A stretch of 26,110 nucleotides of DNA from a virus. The notes beneath the pieces are model-generated. The model was not told where the DNA came from. It saw only the letters and a program-made list of their open reading frames with translations, and did no database searches. Shown one piece after another: positions 21,363 to 26,110 of the stretch (its first letter is position 1; each line of letters begins with the position of its first letter). Position numbers and translations under genes: made by a program. Location of the stretch: the IMG/VR virus record IMGVR_UViG_3300032116_001165, positions 1 through 26,110 of that record, one strand, 5' to 3'.

Positions 21363-21391
21363 ATTATAGCAAAATGGGAATTATTGGTCAA
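21363..21391 (-). promoter_or_regulatory. Strong early promoter, copy 3 of 3
   Basis: TTGACC (21391..21386), 17 bases, TATAAT (21368..21363), extended TGn before the -10, in the 83-base gap between divergent genes. It is the same design as the copies at 20784 and 21026. Confidence 0.9.
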
Positions 21392-21416
21392 CCACTACAA
21401 AAGTACTACATATAGT

Positions 21417-22064
21417 ATGAATATTGTGGTCAACGATTATTTGACATGGGAGCGGGCAGAACAAGCAGACTCTGCGCCCGAACCTATTCCCTGTGCCCGA
21501 CACTTTCCCGAATGGTGGAGAAACCTGCGTGGGGACCTACGTCATTATGTGCCCGAGTCAGGTGATCACAGAAATCATACAGCACGATTGTGTCACGGAC
21601 TCCGCGGAGCAAGTCAATTGGGATATACCATTCCCTTGGACTGCACATTGCACAGCGGTATCGCACAAGGCTCCTGGCGGCATGGTCCATTACTGCAAGA
21701 AATGTTACACGGCACGCCCTGGGCAGAAAAAGTCAATGACACGTATGTGTGGGAGAGACCCCGTATACTGGCCTGGCCATGGCGAGCCAAAATGGCCCCA
21801 GGTTGGAGACTACTAATGAATGACTATCCACTGGAGTGGAGAGATGACTTTCATTGCTTTACTGGATTTGTTGAAGCCAATCATGGATCAGGTTTTTGGG
21901 GGTGGAGTAATCATATGGATCCTGCATTTAACTACTACAACGTAGAGACTGTGGTCATAACAAAAAAACAAACACAGATTGAGTCTGGCTCTGCGGTGTT
22001 TTCCATGGTACCTGTATATGACCCGGACTATGTTCCCAAACCCTACGCTGCATATCCTTTTTAA
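21417..22064 (+). CDS. Hypothetical protein, possibly DUF6065-like (215 aa)
   Basis: Starts MNIVVNDYLTWERAEQADS; ATG 21417 is preferred over an open frame from 21351, which would run back through the opposing promoter. Many Trp, His and Pro residues are present. The middle has a pattern like DUF6065 proteins (ILAWPWRAKMAPGWRLLM, then FTGFVEANHG and later VPVYDP), a family of unknown function seen in phages and bacteria; this match is from memory and uncertain. It is one of three plus-strand genes, lacks a clear promoter or Shine-Dalgarno, and its stop overlaps the opposing gene's stop within TTAA. Confidence 0.65.
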   Translation: MNIVVNDYLTWERAEQADSAPEPIPCARHFPEWWRNLRGDLRHYVPESGDHRNHTARLCHGLRGASQLGYTIPLDCTLHSGIAQGSWRHGPLLQEMLHGTPWAEKVNDTYVWERPRILAWPWRAKMAPGWRLLMNDYPLEWRDDFHCFTGFVEANHGSGFWGWSNHMDPAFNYYNVETVVITKKQTQIESGSAVFSMVPVYDPDYVPKPYAAYPF

Positions 22065-22501
22065 CGAGCCGTTGGCACAACGATTGTGCCTGTAAACTCA
22101 ACTGTTTGTCCAGCAAGTATTTGTAAACTACCATTTCCTTGATACTGAGCATTATCGCCTTGGTGGCCAGATATGTCATAGGGTTGCCACCCAGCCTCAT
22201 CCCAAACAGGCTGACTGGTGATTCGAAACTGCCCCCAAGACATAGAATAACCACACACCAAGACATCACTGCCCTGGGCTGTGATTTTTAAATCAACATC
22301 ATATGAGTTGGTGTTTGCAACAGGTGTTGTGAGTGCAATATCCAGTGATATTTTATGTGCGCCCACCTGGGAAGAACTTGGTACCCAGTTTATAGTCGGA
22401 GTTAACTCAAATTCGTAAGTGTTTTCGCCCACGTTAACCAAAACCACAGCATTGGCACCTGACCGTGCATGGCAATCTAACTCAAGTGTTGATGTATACA
22501 T
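22061..22501 (-). CDS. Beta-rich hypothetical protein (146 aa)
   Basis: Starts MYTSTLELDCHARSGANAV; AGGAAA sits about nine bases before ATG 22501. The sequence alternates hydrophobic and polar residues along most of its length (YEFELTPTINWVPSS, then KISLDIALTTPV), as in an Ig-like or jelly-roll beta sandwich. No signal peptide or catalytic motif. It follows the glycosyltransferase/radical SAM cassette by ten bases, so it may be a carbohydrate-binding or substrate protein for it, but that is only context. Confidence 0.65.
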   Translation of the reverse strand: MYTSTLELDCHARSGANAVVLVNVGENTYEFELTPTINWVPSSSQVGAHKISLDIALTTPVANTNSYDVDLKITAQGSDVLVCGYSMSWGQFRITSQPVWDEAGWQPYDISGHQGDNAQYQGNGSLQILAGQTVEFTGTIVVPTAR

Positions 22502-22511
22502 ATTTGATTTC

Positions 22512-23615
22512 CTATTGGCTGTTGACTCTTTGCCGTGACAATGCAATCAGACGTTGTTTATTGTATCTACAAATTTGTCTACTGTTTTCGTATAATTCAA
22601 GTTGGTCACTTGCGGACATGTTGGCAACATTTTTTACGATTGTCATGATTCGTTTATACCTATCCGGCCCTTCACATGTATCGTAACCTTCGTCCCACAG
22701 ATCACCAAAGGTTTTGAATCCCAACCTTTGCATGTGTTGTAAAAAATGTTGGGGCGCATAAACAATCAGTGGTTTTTCTGCCATTATGGTTCTTATGGTT
22801 TTTTCGCTGGGGGTAAATGTCAATCCCCTGGTCATTGTTTCAAATGTAATTTCAAACAGATATTTACCACTTAGGTTTATTAAATTTTGAATAAGACTCA
22901 CGTTGCGATTGTCACCGTTGTCTGTGTCTATGTCTATGTATTGGTCAGTGATTTTGCAACCATCTACTGAATTGATGGGCATGTTTGCGCAAAAACTTTG
23001 AAAATGTTTATATGTAAGCATTTTCTCAATGGAATTTGATAGTGGCATCCAATCATCCAGCTGATCAAAAAACATATGAGCTTGGTTAAAAGGTTGAAGC
23101 ATCGGTGGCGCTGACTCAATCATTTTACTGATCAAACATTTTTCTCTCAATGCAGAATCGCACCAGATATCATACAACGCCAACAATCTTGGTGTGGTTC
23201 TTCTTCCCACAAACAATGCCCAGGGTCGCCAGTCTGGGTCTAGGTTTCTAGCACTATCTGTTTGATATGTTTTACTTCTAACAAATTCATCACTGACTTT
23301 GTATTGGCGCCAAAACAGATTGATCCAAGGTGCATCATCTGCAACAGCATTGGGACTGTAGATAAAAACAGAATCTGTTGATCTACCAGTTTCCTGCATG
23401 ATCTTTTGAACTGTTTCTACTACCCCGGCCCGAGTAAGACTCAGTCCTTCGAATTGCACATGAATTACCACATTGTGCAAGGCTGGTGCAGCTCGAAATG
23501 CCGCACAAAATTCTTGTTGTTTGATCCAATAGTCTCCGTCGGCCCAGAGATACACCACAGTTACATTGGGTTGACCCAGCAACTGCGACATATGAGTTGT
23601 GTTAAAATCCGTCAT
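22512..23615 (-). CDS. Putative glycan-modification protein (367 aa)
   Basis: An alpha/beta protein starting MTDFNTTHMSQLLGQPNV. The C-terminal third holds LTFTPSEKTIRTIMAEKPLI, then LQHMQRLGFKTFGDLWDEGYD. This resembles the EKT...KPF...LGFKTF..WDE pattern in uncharacterised proteins near polysaccharide genes, where EK may contact a nucleotide-sugar phosphate (as in GT-B folds). The N-terminal half has no clear motif. It overlaps the radical SAM gene as ATGA. Glycosyltransferase-like is the best guess; certainty is low. Confidence 0.65.
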   Translation of the reverse strand: MTDFNTTHMSQLLGQPNVTVVYLWADGDYWIKQQEFCAAFRAAPALHNVVIHVQFEGLSLTRAGVVETVQKIMQETGRSTDSVFIYSPNAVADDAPWINLFWRQYKVSDEFVRSKTYQTDSARNLDPDWRPWALFVGRRTTPRLLALYDIWCDSALREKCLISKMIESAPPMLQPFNQAHMFFDQLDDWMPLSNSIEKMLTYKHFQSFCANMPINSVDGCKITDQYIDIDTDNGDNRNVSLIQNLINLSGKYLFEITFETMTRGLTFTPSEKTIRTIMAEKPLIVYAPQHFLQHMQRLGFKTFGDLWDEGYDTCEGPDRYKRIMTIVKNVANMSASDQLELYENSRQICRYNKQRLIALSRQRVNSQ

Positions 23616-24457
23616 CGTTGTACCACCCGAAGCCGATGGTCAATTGCAGATTCATGGTGCTGGGCCGAAGGACACTGTTCGCAAATTGCATGAGCATGTC
23701 CAAAGTTTTCCACAAACTGATCAACTGCACTAGCATGAGAATCGAGTCCAATGCTACCATTGGTCTCATTATCAAAATATTTTTTCCACACAGCCAAGTT
23801 AGTGTTACCATGTGTTTGCCATGCCGACTGTGTCAGGGCCGATGTTGAACATTTGTAGATTCTACCTTGCCACAACATGGGGCATGTTTGTTGGTGACAA
23901 TTTGCGTAGGCCTCCTTGGGGTCAGAACGCCAAGGTTGCATGTTTGTGTATGTGCCCCGAAATGTTTGAGTAAACTTTGTGGGTGTGTTTATTTGCAATC
24001 TTAACCCGGTATCTGTGATCCATCGGTCAATGCCATATTCACGTATGGGTTCCCAACGATAGGCGCTACGTAACCTATCTATAGTGTCAAGTACTGCACC
24101 ATCAGTGTGGTTGGTTATTTTAAGAACAGCATTGCCGTCCTGATACAACCACTCCACAACGTCCCAGTGTTTTTCAAGTAATAGTGCATTGGTTGGAAAA
24201 CGTATACGACTTTCAGGCAACAATTTGCGCACACCCTCAAGCCATTCAAGCACACGTGGATTTATCAAGGGCTCACCTCCCATGAATCCAATGTCCTCAA
24301 TTGAGATTTTTTCCAGCCATTGTTGCAACCACTGCTGAGTTGTAGACCAGTCTGCATAGCCTTGATGACGATAATCACTGTATGTGCTACATCCTGCGCA
24401 ACTTAGATTGCACACCTGTGTAAGCATTATTTCTACAAAAGGTAATACTGGTTTCAT
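23612..24457 (-). CDS. Radical SAM enzyme with C-terminal auxiliary cysteines (281 aa)
   Basis: Cys16-x3-Cys20-x2-Cys23 (CNLSCAGC) binds the radical SAM cluster, and GGEPLI follows at the SAM-binding position. C-terminal Cys residues (CHQQTCPM, then YKCS, then CEQCPS) look like a SPASM/twitch auxiliary cluster. Such enzymes usually modify peptides or sugars. ATG 24457 overlaps the upstream glycosyltransferase stop (ATGA), so it belongs to one transcript with two glycosyltransferases. It is distinct from the other radical SAM protein at 7736-8854, whose extra Cys residues are N-terminal. The substrate is unknown. Confidence 0.85.
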   Translation of the reverse strand: MKPVLPFVEIMLTQVCNLSCAGCSTYSDYRHQGYADWSTTQQWLQQWLEKISIEDIGFMGGEPLINPRVLEWLEGVRKLLPESRIRFPTNALLLEKHWDVVEWLYQDGNAVLKITNHTDGAVLDTIDRLRSAYRWEPIREYGIDRWITDTGLRLQINTPTKFTQTFRGTYTNMQPWRSDPKEAYANCHQQTCPMLWQGRIYKCSTSALTQSAWQTHGNTNLAVWKKYFDNETNGSIGLDSHASAVDQFVENFGHAHAICEQCPSAQHHESAIDHRLRVVQR

Positions 24458-25257
24458 TGCCAATGTTCCCGGATCACGGAGTCTGTGATCTGATGTGGTT
24501 TAGGGCGGCCATGAAATACCACAACTGCTGTGTCTGAAGAAATAACAGTGCCCGACCCAGGTTGATAATGGTGACGACGTTTGAAATTATAGCCACCATC
24601 CAAACATTGCCAACGATAGCTTTGAAATTTACTGTCATCAAAGAATCTGCGCTGGTTGTGATTTATTGTGTGATTTAAAAAATCCTGGTCGCCTGGGAAA
24701 CCTTGAATCATTTGCGACACAGGACCAGAATTAAATTTTTCCCATACCCAACTAAACTGAGTCACATCAAACCACATTACACTGGAGTTCATGGAGTTGA
24801 TTCGAGGATTTTGTAGATATCTAAAATCTCTAATGGTCCAAAAATAGTCTGTAGGCAGTGCGGTGATCCATTCCAGGTTGCTGACCACTACCACATCAAG
24901 ATCCAAGTACAACAAGCGTCCTGAAAAATGTGCAGGATTAAACAACTGCATCTTGTACCACCAGGACTTTTTTGGGCCGCCGAATCCCCAATCATCCAGG
25001 ATGTGCTTGATCATGTGTGGTGGCACTGACCTATCATGTTCAGTGTACACATGAAAACGTATGCCGCCTGGAAGTTGGCGTGTTAGCATGTTATACAGTC
25101 GTTCCACATACTCCCAGTCATAACCAGTGCCGTGAATAACACAAGCACAGTCAATCACTGTGGGGTTGCTCGCTGTGACCGATGGGTTTCTTTTTGATTC
25201 ACGATGTGCTTGTCTAGCCGCACGATGCTGTTGCTTGAGTTCTCGATCGGTTTTCAT
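24454..25257 (-). CDS. Glycosyltransferase with DxD motif, GT-A type (267 aa)
   Basis: Asp119-Leu-Asp121 (YLDLDVVV) is the metal/nucleotide-sugar-binding DxD of GT-A transferases, after a KSWWYKMQLF segment and before PGDQDFLN, which is shared by GT8-like and related transferases. The first 25 residues are very basic. ATG 25257 overlaps the GT17-type stop (TAATG). Donor and acceptor are unknown; the cassette context suggests sequential sugar transfer to a shared acceptor. Confidence 0.8.
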   Translation of the reverse strand: MKTDRELKQQHRAARQAHRESKRNPSVTASNPTVIDCACVIHGTGYDWEYVERLYNMLTRQLPGGIRFHVYTEHDRSVPPHMIKHILDDWGFGGPKKSWWYKMQLFNPAHFSGRLLYLDLDVVVVSNLEWITALPTDYFWTIRDFRYLQNPRINSMNSSVMWFDVTQFSWVWEKFNSGPVSQMIQGFPGDQDFLNHTINHNQRRFFDDSKFQSYRWQCLDGGYNFKRRHHYQPGSGTVISSDTAVVVFHGRPKPHQITDSVIREHWQ

Positions 25258-26045
25258 TATAGCGCCGGGGCATGATTCCAATATTGTGGATAGTTTTTCA
25301 ATACTGATTGTACTTGTTCAGGGTATGCTGTATCAATGGTTTGTGTGGTACACTTGTGATTGATTGCTGATATTGTGTCCAGGCGTTTGAATGCTTCAAG
25401 TATTTGATCTGGATCTCTATGTTGGCTTTCAATGCAACTTCGTGCTTTGTTTTTTACCAATTCATCTGTGCCAATCCAGGTCCAGTGCCATCCCACTGGT
25501 TCTTTGAGTCCCACACAATGACTGCGGTCTTTGCGTTTGACGTTTTGTCCTTTGTACAATTCATGTGGGGTAACGAACATGCGCTTTCTAGCCGCCACAC
25601 TGCCTTTCCAGCCACGATCAGCCCGCTGGTCAAACCTATACATGTACATTTCAAATCCACAGGTAACTGGGCGATCATGAGTGTTCATGAGATCAACGAT
25701 GGCCGGCCACTTGGTAGGGTCAACAATTTCATCTAGGTCGCCGTGTATAATAATATCATCTGCGCTGTATTGATCTATAGCAGGTTGCAGACCTTGTCGC
25801 ATCATGGTTTCACAAATCAAGTTGGTTTGGTCAGCAGTCAACTCCAGCGTGACCACTTGAATTCTGTTAGGATACTGTGCCTGATACCGCGCCAGGTTGT
25901 TGGTTAGATTATACGGCTTGGGTATGCCACTAAACGTTCTACTTGCTTCCAGCACTATCCAGCGGTCAACAAAGTGATTGGTAATTGCTAGATGTATATC
26001 CAGCATGTCAAATTCGTCATTGAATAAAAATGTATCTATAATCAT
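25257..26045 (-). CDS. GT17-family glycosyltransferase (262 aa)
   Basis: The opening MIIDTFLFNDEFDMLDIHL, then VLEASRTFSG, matches glycosyltransferase family 17 (N-acetylglucosaminyltransferase III-like proteins, also common in marine phages). Asp103-Leu-Asp105 (HGDLDEIVDP) is the expected DxD. GWHWTWIG further on fits the acceptor-side motif. The start overlaps the previous partial gene (TAATG). The acceptor is unknown. Confidence 0.85.
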   Translation of the reverse strand: MIIDTFLFNDEFDMLDIHLAITNHFVDRWIVLEASRTFSGIPKPYNLTNNLARYQAQYPNRIQVVTLELTADQTNLICETMMRQGLQPAIDQYSADDIIIHGDLDEIVDPTKWPAIVDLMNTHDRPVTCGFEMYMYRFDQRADRGWKGSVAARKRMFVTPHELYKGQNVKRKDRSHCVGLKEPVGWHWTWIGTDELVKNKARSCIESQHRDPDQILEAFKRLDTISAINHKCTTQTIDTAYPEQVQSVLKNYPQYWNHAPAL

Positions 26046-26110
26046 TAGAATTGAAATATTATTTGGTATTCATCGTGGATGGGATGATGATTCTTGGTTT
26101 CAAGATATTC
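26045..26110 (-). CDS. C-terminal end of an upstream gene (runs off window)
   Basis: Twenty-one codons (EYLETKNHHPIHDEYQIIFQF) are open from the window edge to a TAA that overlaps the GT17 ATG as TAATG, the same junction used throughout the operon. Too short to assign a function; its coupling suggests it belongs to the modification cassette. Confidence 0.6.
   Translation of the reverse strand, partial: EYLETKNHHPIHDEYQIIFQF

Noticed and set aside
1-26110. tRNA genes, integrase, insertion sequences or attachment sites
   Set aside because: None is visible: no cloverleaf-like intergenic stretch, no transposase or recombinase motif and no terminal inverted repeats.

Overview
The window reads as part of a tailed-phage genome of the T4 superfamily (a myovirus), most like aquatic/marine T4-like phages. 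Three recognisable replication and recombination genes support this: a DnaB-like helicase (gp41 type), a Toprim/zinc-finger primase (gp61 type) and a UvsW-type helicase. A probable small clamp-loader subunit (gp62 type), T4-late-type TAAATA promoter motifs, very tight packing with ATGA/TAATG start-stop overlaps, and tail-fibre-like proteins add to it. Well-formed sigma70-type promoters point to a bacterial host. The species of phage and host cannot be read from the sequence. No tRNA, CRISPR array, integrase or insertion sequence is visible, and no gap over 300 bases lacks a gene.

Layout, left to right. (1) 1-6079, minus strand: a cut-off gene for an exported protein, then a virion-like module. 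It holds an Ala-rich repeat protein, a coiled-coil protein with one C-terminal membrane segment, a small beta-rich protein followed by a clear terminator, and a 634-residue protein. That large protein joins a polymerase-beta-type nucleotidyltransferase domain to a ligase-like KxDG domain. Several of these proteins have an (I/L)xE motif within the first six residues, like the site cut by the T4 prohead protease. (2) 6149-7735, plus strand: a tail-fibre-like protein. (3) 7736-12377, minus strand: a radical SAM protein, the replicative helicase and primase, and a tail-like beta protein. (4) 12423-12800, plus strand: a small unknown protein. (5) 12775-19399, minus strand: a compact operon containing a 189-residue protein that keeps the core motifs of bacterial DNA polymerase III alpha (DnaE). 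It also holds a zinc-finger protein, two SGNH-hydrolase-like proteins, the gp62-like protein, a cupin, UvsW and several unknowns. (6) 19431-21391, minus strand: early genes, including an AAA+ ATPase with a small membrane protein and two very small proteins. Near-copies of one strong promoter-leader module drive them. (7) 21417-22064, plus strand: an unknown protein. (8) 22061-26110, minus strand: a modification cassette with a GT17-type glycosyltransferase, a DxD glycosyltransferase, a radical SAM enzyme and a protein with a glycan-transferase-like C-terminal motif.

How it fits together. Early sigma70 promoters appear to fire the small early genes, the primase-helicase operon and the UvsW operon. 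TAAATA late promoters appear to fire the virion-like genes. Two promoter styles coexist: some have a 20-40 base leader with a Shine-Dalgarno site, while others put the -10 element exactly six bases before the ATG, which predicts leaderless mRNAs. The strongest candidates for undescribed biology are the miniature DnaE-like protein with its zinc-finger partner, the double-nucleotidyltransferase fusion that may be packaged in the head, and the radical SAM/glycosyltransferase cassette.
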